From: an uncultured Eubacteriales bacterium
GTDB lineage: Bacteria > Bacillota > Clostridia > Oscillospirales > Oscillospiraceae
Reading direction: 5' to 3'
Length of the DNA: 43,217 nucleotides
Assembly (NCBI GenBank): GCA_949744075.1
Contig: CATJWI010000109.1
Location: 1-43,217 of the forward strand
This document shows positions 17,695-25,466 of this stretch, piece after piece. The notes below the pieces were generated by a model. That model was given only the letters and a program-made list of their open reading frames with translations. It made no database searches and was not told the origin of the DNA. Both the position numbers and the translations under genes were made by a program. Each line of letters opens with the position of its first letter. The first letter of the stretch is position 1.

Positions 17695-19128
17695 TCAAGA
17701 GTTCAGTTTGTCCCGAATGGCCTGGTTCACGGCCTGGGGGTTTGCCTTGCCCCTCAATTCCCGCATGACCTGGCCCACCAGGAAGCCAAAGGCCTTTTCT
17801 TTGCCGGAGCGGAAATCCTCGATGGACTGGGGATTGGCGGAAAAGACCTTCTCCACGGCGGCGGCCAGGGCATCGGGGTCGTTGACCTGGGCCAGGCCGT
17901 GAGCGCTGATATAGGTGTCCACATCTCCGTCCTGGTCAAAGACAGCCTCGAAGACCTTGACGGCGGTATTCCGGTTGAGCTGCCCGGCCTTCACGAGAGA
18001 GATCAGCCGCGCCAGAGTGGCAGGGGAGAGGGCCATATCCTTGGCCTCCAGCCCCTTGGCGGAGAGCTGGCCCATCAGGGGACCCATGATCCAGTTTGAG
18101 ACCTGCTTGGGGTCGGAGCCGAGGGCGGCGCAAGCCTCAAAAAAGTCAGCCAGGGCCTTTTGGCCCGTCAACATCTGAGCGTCATAGAGGGGCAGACCGA
18201 ATTCGGCCTGGTATCGAATCAGCTTATGCTCCGCCATCTCAGGAAGCTCTTTACGGATGTGATCCAGGTATTCTTGGGTGATCTCCAGAGGGGGGATATC
18301 CGGTTCGGGGAAGTAGCGGTAGTCCTGGGCGTTTTCCTTGGAGCGCATGGCAAAGGTGGCGTCCTTGTTGTCATCCCAGCGGCGGGTCTCCTGGACCACC
18401 CGCTTACCCTCCTCGATGAGCTCGACCTGCCGCCGGGATTCATAGGCAATGGCCCGGGCGATGGCCTTGAAGGAGTTCAGGTTTTTCATTTCTGTACGGG
18501 TCCCCAGCTGGGCGGAGCCGGCAGGGCGGACGGAGAGGTTCACGTCGCAACGCAGGGAGCCCTCCTGCATTTTGCAGTCGGAGACGCCCAGATATTGAAG
18601 GGTGGAGCGGAGCTTTTCCAGATAGGCGATGACCTCCTCGGCGGTGCGGAAGTCGGGCTCGGTGACGATCTCGATCAGCGGGACGCCGCAGCGGTTATAG
18701 TCACACCTGGTCTGGTCCAGCCAGGGATCGTGGACCAGCTTGCCGGCATCCTCCTCCATGTGAAGCTCGTGGATGCGGATGATTTTTTCAGTGCCCGACT
18801 GGGTGCGGATGGGCACCTTGCCGTTGCGGACAATGGGCAGATAGAGCTGAGAGACCTGATAAGCCTTGGGAAGGTCGGGATAGAAATAGTTTTTGCGGTC
18901 AAATTTGCAGTGGTGGGTGATCTCTCCGTCCAGGGCCAGGCCGGCCTTCACAGCAAACTCCAGCACCTTCTCGTTGAGGACGGGAAGGGTACCCGGCATA
19001 CCGGTGCACACCGGGCAGCAGTGGGTGTTGGGAGCGCCGCCGAATTCAGTGGTGCAGGAGCAGAAAATTTTTGTCCGGGTAGCCAGCTCAACATGGGTCT
19101 CCAGGCCGATGACAGTTTCCCAAGTCAT
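17695..19128 (-). CDS. gatB: Asp/Glu-tRNA amidotransferase subunit B
   Basis: 477 aa. MTWETVIGLETHVELATRTK at the N-terminus; zinc-site cysteines C23, C25, C38 and C41 (FCSC, CCPVC); catalytic cradle HHCKFDRKNYFYPDLPKAYQ; C-terminal GatB/YqeY tail domain ending KANPQAVNQAIRDKLNS that binds the tRNA D-loop. GatB phosphorylates the misacylated Asp or Glu before amidation. It overlaps gatA by 4 bp (ATGA). Confidence 0.98.
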   Translation of the reverse strand: MTWETVIGLETHVELATRTKIFCSCTTEFGGAPNTHCCPVCTGMPGTLPVLNEKVLEFAVKAGLALDGEITHHCKFDRKNYFYPDLPKAYQVSQLYLPIVRNGKVPIRTQSGTEKIIRIHELHMEEDAGKLVHDPWLDQTRCDYNRCGVPLIEIVTEPDFRTAEEVIAYLEKLRSTLQYLGVSDCKMQEGSLRCDVNLSVRPAGSAQLGTRTEMKNLNSFKAIARAIAYESRRQVELIEEGKRVVQETRRWDDNKDATFAMRSKENAQDYRYFPEPDIPPLEITQEYLDHIRKELPEMAEHKLIRYQAEFGLPLYDAQMLTGQKALADFFEACAALGSDPKQVSNWIMGPLMGQLSAKGLEAKDMALSPATLARLISLVKAGQLNRNTAVKVFEAVFDQDGDVDTYISAHGLAQVNDPDALAAAVEKVFSANPQSIEDFRSGKEKAFGFLVGQVMRELRGKANPQAVNQAIRDKLNS

Positions 19129-20573
19129 AGGACGGAGCCTCCTTTCCCAGTGGGTATTTTTTTGTGGAAGTCAGTCTCCAATTGGAAGGCGTGGGCGGCG
19201 TTGAGGATGGTCCCGTCTCCCAGCGCGGGGCCAATGAGCTGGGCTCCGATGGGAAGCCCTTTAGAGTCAAAGCCGCAGGGAATGGAGATCCCGGGCAGAC
19301 CTGCCAGGTTTAGGGGAACAGTGTAGATATCGGAGAGGTACATTTTCAACGGATCGCTGAGGCTTTCCCCCAGCTTGGGCGCAGTGCTGGGAGACACGGG
19401 GGTAAGCAGCACATCGTATTTTCGGAAGGCCGCGTCATAGATATCTTTGATGACCGCTTTTCCCTGCAGAGCCTTTTTGTAATAGGCGTCATAGTAGCCG
19501 GCGGAGAGGACGAAGGAGCCCAAGAGGATGCGGCGCTTTACCTCGCTGCCGAAGCCCTCGGTGCGGGTCCTTTGATAGAGGTCGGTGAGGTCCTCATACC
19601 CAGCGGCCCGCCAGCCGTATTTGACCCCATCGAACCGGGACAGGTTGGAGCTTGCCTCGGCGCAGGCGATGATATAATAGGTGGGCACCACATACTCCAT
19701 AACGGGAAGCGAGAATTCCTCCACCGTGGCGCCCCTGCTTTTCAGCAGTTCGGCCACGGATAGGACGGCCCTGCGTACCTCCTCGTCCAGCCCGTCCCCA
19801 AAACAGTCAGCGGGGATGCCGACCTTCAGTCCTTTCACATCTCCGGTCAGGGAGGAGAGCAATGTCCCGTACTGCCCCTCCAGGCTGGTGCCGTCCCTGG
19901 GGTCCTTTCCCTGGATGAGGTCCAGCACGGCGGCGCAGTCGGCAGCGGAGCGGGCGATGGGCCCCATTTGGTCCAGAGAGGAGGCGTAGGCGATGAGCCC
20001 ATACCGGCTCACCGTTCCATAGGTGGGCTTCATCCCCGTCACGCCGCAGTAGGCGGCGGGCTGGCGGATGGACCCGCCGGTGTCCGAGCCAATAGCGTAC
20101 CAGATCTCCCCGGCGGCCACAGCCGCCGCAGCGCCCCCTGAGGAGCCCCCCGGGACCCGGTCCGGGTCCCAGGGATTGCGGGTGGGGCCGTAAAAAGAGG
20201 TCTCCGAGGTGGAGCCCATGGCAAACTCGTCCATGTTCAACTTTCCCATGGAGACCGCCCCGGCTGCGGTGAGCCGCTCTACCACGGTGGCGTCGTAGGG
20301 GGGAGCAAAATCCCCCAGGATCATAGAGGCGCAGGAGGTCTTGACATCCTTAGTGCAGATGTTGTCCTTCAGCGCCATAGGGACCCCGGCAAGAGGACTG
20401 TCGCCTTGAGGGGCGGCGGGGGGCGGAAGGGTGATAAAGGCGTTGTTGCGGGGCTGCCAGGCGGCGATGCGGGCCTGAGCGGCCGCCAGCACTTCGGCGG
20501 GAGAGGTCTGCCCCTTTTTCAGGGCGGCCCCCAGTTCCAATGCGGTCAGTTCATATAATTCCATATCTGCCAC
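19125..20573 (-). CDS. gatA: Asp/Glu-tRNA amidotransferase subunit A
   Basis: 482 aa amidase-signature protein that frees ammonia from glutamine for GatB. The Ser-cisSer-Lys triad is intact: K69 in MALKDNICTKD, S144 in PGGSSGGAAA and S168 in SDTGGSIRQP. The start lies 1 nt after the gatC stop with GAGGTGG upstream, and its end overlaps gatB. Confidence 0.98.
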   Translation of the reverse strand: MADMELYELTALELGAALKKGQTSPAEVLAAAQARIAAWQPRNNAFITLPPPAAPQGDSPLAGVPMALKDNICTKDVKTSCASMILGDFAPPYDATVVERLTAAGAVSMGKLNMDEFAMGSTSETSFYGPTRNPWDPDRVPGGSSGGAAAAVAAGEIWYAIGSDTGGSIRQPAAYCGVTGMKPTYGTVSRYGLIAYASSLDQMGPIARSAADCAAVLDLIQGKDPRDGTSLEGQYGTLLSSLTGDVKGLKVGIPADCFGDGLDEEVRRAVLSVAELLKSRGATVEEFSLPVMEYVVPTYYIIACAEASSNLSRFDGVKYGWRAAGYEDLTDLYQRTRTEGFGSEVKRRILLGSFVLSAGYYDAYYKKALQGKAVIKDIYDAAFRKYDVLLTPVSPSTAPKLGESLSDPLKMYLSDIYTVPLNLAGLPGISIPCGFDSKGLPIGAQLIGPALGDGTILNAAHAFQLETDFHKKIPTGKGGSVL

Positions 20574-20574
20574 C

Positions 20575-20862
20575 TCATTCCACGGCCTTGGGGACCAAAA
20601 AGGCTTCCGGGTCCTCAGAGGGGGCGTTTTTCAGCAGGCCCTCCCGGGGGAGGGAGGGGCAGGGCAGGTCCGGCCGCATGACGTTTTTGATGGGGAACAC
20701 GTGGCTGAGGGGCTCTACGCCGGCGGTGTCCAGACGGTTCAGAACGTCCATATAGGAGACGATCCGTTCCAGCTCGGTGGCCAGCTGGGCCTTTTCCTCC
20801 GGCTCCGGCTTCAGCCGGGAGAGGACGGAGATATAGTCTACCATTTCTTCGGTGATCTTCAT
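20575..20862 (-). CDS. gatC: Asp/Glu-tRNA amidotransferase subunit C
   Basis: 95 aa, the usual small wrapping subunit. MKITEEMVDYISVLSRLKPE, LATELERIVSYMDVLNRLDT and GVEPLSHVFPIKNVMRPD match the family; the C-terminal belt runs around GatA and GatB. GGAGG precedes the ATG, and the aspS stop is 12 nt upstream. Confidence 0.96.
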   Translation of the reverse strand: MKITEEMVDYISVLSRLKPEPEEKAQLATELERIVSYMDVLNRLDTAGVEPLSHVFPIKNVMRPDLPCPSLPREGLLKNAPSEDPEAFLVPKAVE

Positions 20863-20874
20863 GCTACTACCTCC

Positions 20875-22197
20875 TTACGGCTCCAAACGGGATAGGTCTC
20901 TGGGAAACAGGCAGGCGTAGCGGACGTTTTCCAATCCGCAGAGCCGGGCGGTGAGCCGCTCCAGGCCAATACCCAAGCCGCCGTGGGGCGGCATGCCTGC
21001 CTTGTGGATCATCAAATAGCTCTCGAACGCCCCGGGGTCCATTCCCCGGGAAAGCATCTTATCTACTTGGGTCTGATAGTCGTGGATCCGCTGGCCTCCG
21101 GTGGTCACCTCCATGCCCCGGAACAGAAGGTCGAAGGAGAGGGTGAACTTAGGATCAGCGGGGTCGTCCATGGCGTAGAAGGGCCGTTTTTTGCTGGGGT
21201 AGTGGGTGATAAAGACGAAGTCGCTGCCCAACTCCTCTTTCGCGTAGCGGCCGATGTTGACCTCCTCCTCGGGCTCTAAGTCATAGGGATCACGGATGGG
21301 CCGATGGTATTTTTCGGCGGCCAACTCCTTGGCCTCATCGAAGCGGAGGCAGGGAATGCGGGACACGTCGGGCAGGTCGATGGCCAGAGCCTCCGCTTCA
21401 GAGGCACACTCCGAGGCCAGCAGCTCCATGGCGTGCTGCAAAAACAGAGTTTCCACCGCCATGACGTCCTCAAAGGAGTCGATAAAGCCCATTTCAAAGT
21501 CCATGGAGGTGTATTCGTTGAGGTGGCGGGTGGTGGAATGTTTTTCGGCCCGGAAAACGGGGGCGGTCTCAAAGACCCGCTCGTAAACGCCTACCATCAT
21601 CTGCTTATAAAACTGGGGGGACTGGGCCAGGAAGGCCTTCCGTCCGAAATAATCCAGCCGGAAGATGTTGGAGCCCCCCTCCGCCCCGGCGTGGACGATC
21701 TTGGGGGTGTGGATCTCGGTGAAGTCCAGACCGTGGAGAGTCTCCCGAAAGCTCCGGCACAGCCCCTCCTGGATGCGGAAGACAGCCCGCTCCCGCAGGG
21801 AGCGCAGCACCACAGGCCGGAGGGAGAGTTCAGTATCCAGATTGAGCTTCAGCTGCCGTTTGGATATGGGCACCGGCAGTGGGGCGGCGGGCCGGGAGAG
21901 GACGGTCAGGGCGGTGACCGCCAGCTCTGTTCCGCCTGGGGCACGGGGCTCCTTCCGGGGAACGCCGGTCACCTCCACGGCACATTCTTCTGTAATCTCC
22001 TGCAGGTCTATTTCCCGGTCCAGCACACATTGGAGAACGCTTTTCGGCCCGCGCAGGGTCAGGAAGGTGATGCCTCCCATGTGGTGGAGGGCGTGGACCA
22101 TCCCTCGCACCGTTACGCTTTGCCCCTGGGAAGATCCCTGGGTCACGTCGGTCAATTTCGCCGCCCTCGGGCGGCAGGTCCCTGTCATTTGTTTCAT
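20875..22197 (-). CDS. aspS: Aspartate--tRNA ligase, archaeal-type, probably non-discriminating (Asp/Asn)
   Basis: 440 aa from ATG 22197 with AAAGGTGTG upstream; the open frame continues into the T-box and is not coding there. OB-fold anticodon domain at the N-terminus (GQSVTVRGMVHALHHMGG); class II motif 2 is in FRAEKHSTTRHLNEYTSMDF and motif 3 is GLGIGLERLTARLCGL. Length and domains match the compact archaeal-type AspRS lacking the bacterial GAD insertion. Co-transcription with gatCAB and control by an Asn T-box indicate that it makes Asp-tRNA-Asn for amidation. Discriminating AspRS or AsnRS cannot be excluded from sequence alone. Confidence 0.92.
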   Translation of the reverse strand: MKQMTGTCRPRAAKLTDVTQGSSQGQSVTVRGMVHALHHMGGITFLTLRGPKSVLQCVLDREIDLQEITEECAVEVTGVPRKEPRAPGGTELAVTALTVLSRPAAPLPVPISKRQLKLNLDTELSLRPVVLRSLRERAVFRIQEGLCRSFRETLHGLDFTEIHTPKIVHAGAEGGSNIFRLDYFGRKAFLAQSPQFYKQMMVGVYERVFETAPVFRAEKHSTTRHLNEYTSMDFEMGFIDSFEDVMAVETLFLQHAMELLASECASEAEALAIDLPDVSRIPCLRFDEAKELAAEKYHRPIRDPYDLEPEEEVNIGRYAKEELGSDFVFITHYPSKKRPFYAMDDPADPKFTLSFDLLFRGMEVTTGGQRIHDYQTQVDKMLSRGMDPGAFESYLMIHKAGMPPHGGLGIGLERLTARLCGLENVRYACLFPRDLSRLEP

Positions 22198-22263
22198 TGC
22201 TATCACACCTTTTCCGGGCCGCTCTGCTTGGCGGTCCAACGAATGACGTCCGGGACGAAATAC

Positions 22264-22517
22264 AAAACGTCCCAGGACTGCATCAACAGTCCTGGGACGA
22301 AAATTCCGCGGTACCACCCAGACTTGCCGTCTCTTCCTTGAGGCGACCACTCGCTTCCCGTAACGTGGGATCCCGTGAGACCCTACCCATCCAAAGATGC
22401 TCAGACCTCCGGCTCCGGAGTGTTGCGCGTCCTCTCTTTGCCGTGGCGGGCTCTCAGCCGGTGACCCGCGTTTTCTGTCGGCACTCCTGAGGGGCGGTCT
22501 CCTTCATTGCTTTTATG
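22264..22517 (-). ncRNA. T-box leader (Asn) of aspS-gatCAB operon
   Basis: Minus-strand antiterminator core GGGTGGTACCGCG at 22319-22307. A terminator hairpin follows at 22299-22268 (stem CGTCCCAGGACTG with its complement, loop TTGATG) with a T-rich tail. The Stem I distal loop is at about 22469-22446. The specifier position, read by alignment with the Phe T-box (11 nt before the end of the conserved GGAGCC), is AAC at 22424-22422, an Asn codon. A nearby GAC at 22431-22429 would mean Asp but does not fit the geometry. Confidence 0.95.
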
Positions 22518-22523
22518 GAATGT

Positions 22524-22552
22524 ATTATAGGCTTCGCTTTCCCGAATTACAA
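22524..22552 (-). promoter_or_regulatory. Promoter of aspS-gatCAB T-box transcript
   Basis: On the minus strand, TTGTAA at 22552-22547, a 17-bp spacer and a perfect TATAAT at 22529-22524. The start is expected near 22517, at the foot of Stem I. Confidence 0.8.
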
Positions 22553-22578
22553 TGGTGATTTTGCACAAAATCCGTCCT

Positions 22579-22606
22579 TTGCATTTTGGGAATAGTATGG
22601 TACAAT
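22579..22606 (+). promoter_or_regulatory. Promoter of uracil-DNA glycosylase gene
   Basis: TTGCAT at 22579-22584, a 16-bp spacer and TACAAT at 22601-22606 with an extended TGn. It is divergent from the aspS promoter. Confidence 0.65.
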
Positions 22607-22642
22607 AGAAGCAAACCCAAGAAAAAGGGAGGACGAGAAATC

Positions 22643-23212
22643 ATGGATCAATGGGAAGCGCTGCGGGCGGAGTGCCTGCAATGCCGCCGCTGCGGTCTGG
22701 CGGATACCCGGCATAACGTGGTCTTCGGAGAGGGGGTCCGGACTGCGGAGGTCATGTGCATCGGGGAGGGCCCGGGTGAAAACGAGGACCTGACCGGCCG
22801 TCCCTTCGTGGGTCGGGGCGGCAAGCTGCTGGACGATATGCTGGAGATCATCGACCTGAGCCGGGAGAAGAACGTCTTTATCGGCAACATGGTCAAATGC
22901 CGCCCGCCCCAGAACCGGGACCCCCTGAACATTGAGCAGGAGGCCTGCGCCCAGTGGCTGGAGCGGCAGATCGGGCTCCTCCAGCCCAAGATCATCATTT
23001 GCTTGGGCCGCATCGCCGCCATGAAGTTCATCAAGGAAGATTTTAAGATCACCAAGGAGCACGGCCAGTGGTTTGAGAAGGACGGAATTTTGCGCATTGC
23101 CCTGTTCCACCCGGCTGCCCTCCTCCGGGACCCCCGCCGCCGCCCCGAGACCTTTGAGGACCTGAAGACCATTCAGGCCAAGATTAAAGAGGTGTGTGAC
23201 CACACCTATTGA
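22643..23212 (+). CDS. Uracil-DNA glycosylase, family 4 (iron-sulfur)
   Basis: 189 aa from ATG 22643 with AGGGAGGACG upstream. Family motifs: CLQCRRCGL provides two cluster cysteines, with others at NMVKCRPP and the segment starting EQEACAQW; motif 1 is GEGPGENEDLTGRPFVGRGG; motif 2 is HPAALLRDP. It removes uracil from DNA for base-excision repair. Its end overlaps a small convergent minus-strand gene by 7 bp. Confidence 0.93.
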   Translation: MDQWEALRAECLQCRRCGLADTRHNVVFGEGVRTAEVMCIGEGPGENEDLTGRPFVGRGGKLLDDMLEIIDLSREKNVFIGNMVKCRPPQNRDPLNIEQEACAQWLERQIGLLQPKIIICLGRIAAMKFIKEDFKITKEHGQWFEKDGILRIALFHPAALLRDPRRRPETFEDLKTIQAKIKEVCDHTY

Positions 23213-23436
23213 GGGGGGAGGGATACTTCTCCCAGCCCCTGTCCCAAGCGAAAGCCCAGGAGGAGAAAGGCCCGGGTGGCCCAGAATTCCCTGACCAGGG
23301 CGTAATCCGGAGCACAGTGGGGTTCCAGGCTACGCTCCAGGCTGGAAAAGGACCAGACAATGGGTTCCTGATGGGCCTGGACCTCCAATTGGGGCTTGAT
23401 ATAATTTTGATAGAGCCAGGACAGAAACATATCCAT
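23206..23436 (-). CDS. Small protein of unknown function (possibly DUF6809-like)
   Basis: 76 aa from ATG 23436 with AGAGGT 7 nt upstream. The sequence MDMFLSWLYQNYIKPQLEVQ continues through FSSLERSLEP to a C-terminal ATRAFLLLGFRLGQGLGE. The pattern of an N-terminal YxNYIKP segment, a charged middle and a C-terminal GFRLG helix resembles small accessory proteins of the DUF6809 type found in Clostridia, but I am not certain. It is divergent from an XRE regulator gene across a 64-bp gap with a repeated motif. Confidence 0.55.
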   Translation of the reverse strand: MDMFLSWLYQNYIKPQLEVQAHQEPIVWSFSSLERSLEPHCAPDYALVREFWATRAFLLLGFRLGQGLGEVSLPPQ

Positions 23437-23450
23437 AATGCGACCTCTTG

Positions 23451-23482
23451 TGTCATATAACACACCACATAAAATGTCATAT
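23451..23482. repeat. Direct repeat TGTCATAT between divergent small genes
   Basis: TGTCATAT occurs at 23451-23458 and again at 23475-23482, a 24-bp period, in the gap between the small minus-strand gene and the XRE gene. Its position suggests operator half-sites for the XRE protein, though two 8-mers could be chance. Confidence 0.4.
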
Positions 23483-23500
23483 CAAGAGAAAGAGGAAAAA

Positions 23501-23722
23501 ATGGAAAAAATGATGGAAGCCTTTGGCGCAAGGGTCAAGAAACTGCGAAAAGAAAGAAAACTGCGCCAAATAGACATGGCGGAGTTTTTAGAGTGCACAG
23601 ACCGCCACTATCAGCGGATGGAGTACGGCTATATCAATGTCCCGTCGTTAACGCTGATGAAATTGGCCGACTATTTCAACGTTACCACCGATTATCTTTT
23701 GGGCCGTAGTGAGATTCGTTGA
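23501..23722 (+). CDS. Small XRE-family helix-turn-helix regulator
   Basis: 73 aa from ATG 23501 with AGAGG upstream. A single Cro/CI-type HTH: FGARVKKLRKERKLRQIDMA and the recognition region starting EFLECTDRHYQRMEYGY, ending in the typical NVTTDYLLGRSE. It has no effector domain, so it is probably a simple repressor, possibly of itself and the divergent small gene. Longer in-frame starts at 23438 and 23471 lack a suitable Shine-Dalgarno. Confidence 0.85.
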   Translation: MEKMMEAFGARVKKLRKERKLRQIDMAEFLECTDRHYQRMEYGYINVPSLTLMKLADYFNVTTDYLLGRSEIR

Positions 23723-23731
23723 AATTTCCCG

Positions 23732-23760
23732 TTGCCAACCGGCGCCGGGAAGATTATACT
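23732..23760 (+). promoter_or_regulatory. Promoter of Lrp-aminotransferase-thrH operon, with palindromic spacer
   Basis: TTGCCA at 23732-23737, a 17-bp spacer and TATACT at 23755-23760. The spacer contains the perfect 10-bp palindrome CCGGCGCCGG at 23739-23748, a candidate binding site placed to block RNA polymerase. Confidence 0.7.
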
Positions 23761-23792
23761 GAAAGACAGTCTTAAAAATGGAGGAAGGACCC

Positions 23793-24281
23793 ATGGAACA
23801 GAACACCAAGCTCTTGCAGCTTTTGGAGAGCGACTGCACTCTGACCACCGACCAGCTGGCCGCCATGGCCAACATGACGGCGGCAGAGGTAGAGGCCGCC
23901 AAAAAGGAATTGGAGAAGCAGCGGATCATCCTGGGCTACCAGGCCGTGGTGGACTGGGACCAGACCCAGCGGGAGAACGTGACCGCCCTCATCGAGGTGA
24001 AGGTGACTCCCCAGCGGGGAGACGGCTTTGACCGGATCGCGGAGCGGATCTACCAGTATGACGAGGTGGAGAGTCTCTACCTTATGTCCGGAGCCTTTGA
24101 TTTTACCGTCATCATCTCGGGCCGCACTCTGAAAGAGGTGGCCCATTTCGTAGGGGAGAAGCTGTCCACCATTGACGAGGTGACGGGGACGGCTACCCAC
24201 TTTATCCTTCGGAAATACAAGGAAAACCACCTGGTCTTTGAGCGGCAGGAGGAACAGCAGGAAAGGTTCGTGCTTGAGTAA
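23793..24281 (+). CDS. Lrp/AsnC-family transcriptional regulator
   Basis: 162 aa from ATG 23793 with TGGAGGAAGG upstream. N-terminal HTH (KLLQLLESDCTLTTDQLAAM, continuing to VEAAKKELEKQRIILGYQAV) and C-terminal RAM/ACT-like effector domain (ENVTALIEVKVTPQRGDGFD; ESLYLMSGAFDFTVIISGRT). Such proteins sense amino acids and often control adjacent amino-acid genes. Its stop overlaps the aminotransferase start by one base (TAATG), so it most likely regulates this operon. Confidence 0.92.
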   Translation: MEQNTKLLQLLESDCTLTTDQLAAMANMTAAEVEAAKKELEKQRIILGYQAVVDWDQTQRENVTALIEVKVTPQRGDGFDRIAERIYQYDEVESLYLMSGAFDFTVIISGRTLKEVAHFVGEKLSTIDEVTGTATHFILRKYKENHLVFERQEEQQERFVLE

Positions 24282-25450
24282 TGATAGACTATGAGAAGAT
24301 CTTGTGCGGAAGGATCAAGCAGGTCAAGCCATCCGGGATCCGAAAATATTTCGACCTGCTCCAGGGGATGGAAGGGGGGATCTCCCTGGGCATCGGGGAG
24401 CCCGATTTCATTACCCCCTGGCACATCCGGGACGCGGGCATCTATTCCCTGGAGAAGGGTTTTACCAAGTATAGCCCCAACGCCGGCCTTTCCGACCTGA
24501 GAAAGGCCATTTCCCGGTATTTGAAGCGGCGCTTCGACCTGGACTATGAGGGCATTGGGCAAATTTTGGTGACGGTGGGTGGCAGCGAGGGCCTGGACCT
24601 GGCCTTCCGGTGTCTGCTGGAGCCGGGGGACGAGGTGATCATACCGTCGCCCTCCTTCGTGTGCTATGGGCCGCTGGTCTCTATGCTCCACGGGGTGCCC
24701 GTGCTGGTAGAGACCAAGGCGGAGGATGAGTTCCGCCTGACGGCAGAGGAGCTGAAGGCCGCCATCACCCCCAGGACCCGGGCAGTGGTGCTACCCTTCC
24801 CCAATAACCCCACCGGCGGCATCATGGGCCGGGAGGACCTGGAGGCCATCGCCGGGGTGCTCCGGGGGACCGATATCATGGTGATCTCGGACGAGATCTA
24901 CTGCGAACTGACCTACGGGCAGCACCATGTTTCCATGGCCAATATTCCCGACATGGTGGAGCGGACCATCCTGGTCAACGGTTTTTCCAAGGCCTACTCC
25001 ATGACCGGCTGGCGGCTGGGTTATGTGTGCGGGCCCAAGCCCATCATAGCCGCCATGACCAAGCTGCACCAGTTTGCCATCATGTGTGCCCCCACCACCA
25101 GCCAGTATGCCGCCATCGAGGCTCTGGACAATGGGGACAGGGATATCGAGGCCATGAAGGAGGAGTATGACGGCCGCCGCCGCTTCCTGGTGGACGGCTT
25201 CCGGCGTTTGGGTCTGGAGTGCTTTGAGCCCCGGGGGGCCTTCTATACCTTCCCCTGTATCAAGTCCACCGGGCTTACCTCGGAGGAGTTCTGCGACCAG
25301 TTCCTGGCCGCCGAGCACGTGGCGGTCATTCCCGGGGCGGCCTTCGGCCCCGGGGGAGAAGGGTTTGTGCGGGCCTGCTATGCTGCCTCCATGAAGGACC
25401 TGGGAGAGGCGCTGGAGCGGCTGGAGCGTTTTTTGGCGACACTGAAATAA
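24281..25450 (+). CDS. PLP-dependent aminotransferase, class I/II (PatA/AspC-like)
   Basis: 389 aa. The Schiff-base lysine is K237 in NGFSKAYSMTGWRLGY, with the substrate-carboxylate arginine region at the C-terminus (GFVRACYAAS). LGIGEPDFITP, YSPNAGLSDLRKAISRYL and PFPNNPTGG are fold-type I signatures. The specificity could be aspartate, alanine, aromatic or phosphoserine-linked; proximity to ThrH raises a role in serine or threonine metabolism. It is translationally coupled to the Lrp gene. Confidence 0.93.
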   Translation: MIDYEKILCGRIKQVKPSGIRKYFDLLQGMEGGISLGIGEPDFITPWHIRDAGIYSLEKGFTKYSPNAGLSDLRKAISRYLKRRFDLDYEGIGQILVTVGGSEGLDLAFRCLLEPGDEVIIPSPSFVCYGPLVSMLHGVPVLVETKAEDEFRLTAEELKAAITPRTRAVVLPFPNNPTGGIMGREDLEAIAGVLRGTDIMVISDEIYCELTYGQHHVSMANIPDMVERTILVNGFSKAYSMTGWRLGYVCGPKPIIAAMTKLHQFAIMCAPTTSQYAAIEALDNGDRDIEAMKEEYDGRRRFLVDGFRRLGLECFEPRGAFYTFPCIKSTGLTSEEFCDQFLAAEHVAVIPGAAFGPGGEGFVRACYAASMKDLGEALERLERFLATLK

Positions 25451-25466
25451 AAAGGAGTGGACAGCG

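Noticed and set aside
18160-19326. 388-codon plus-strand frame across gatB and the end of gatA
   Set aside because: Shadow of gatB/gatA; it crosses two genes on the other strand and has no start signal.
21304-22341. 345-codon plus-strand frame opposite aspS and its T-box
   Set aside because: It runs through the T-box terminator and is the complement of a conserved synthetase.
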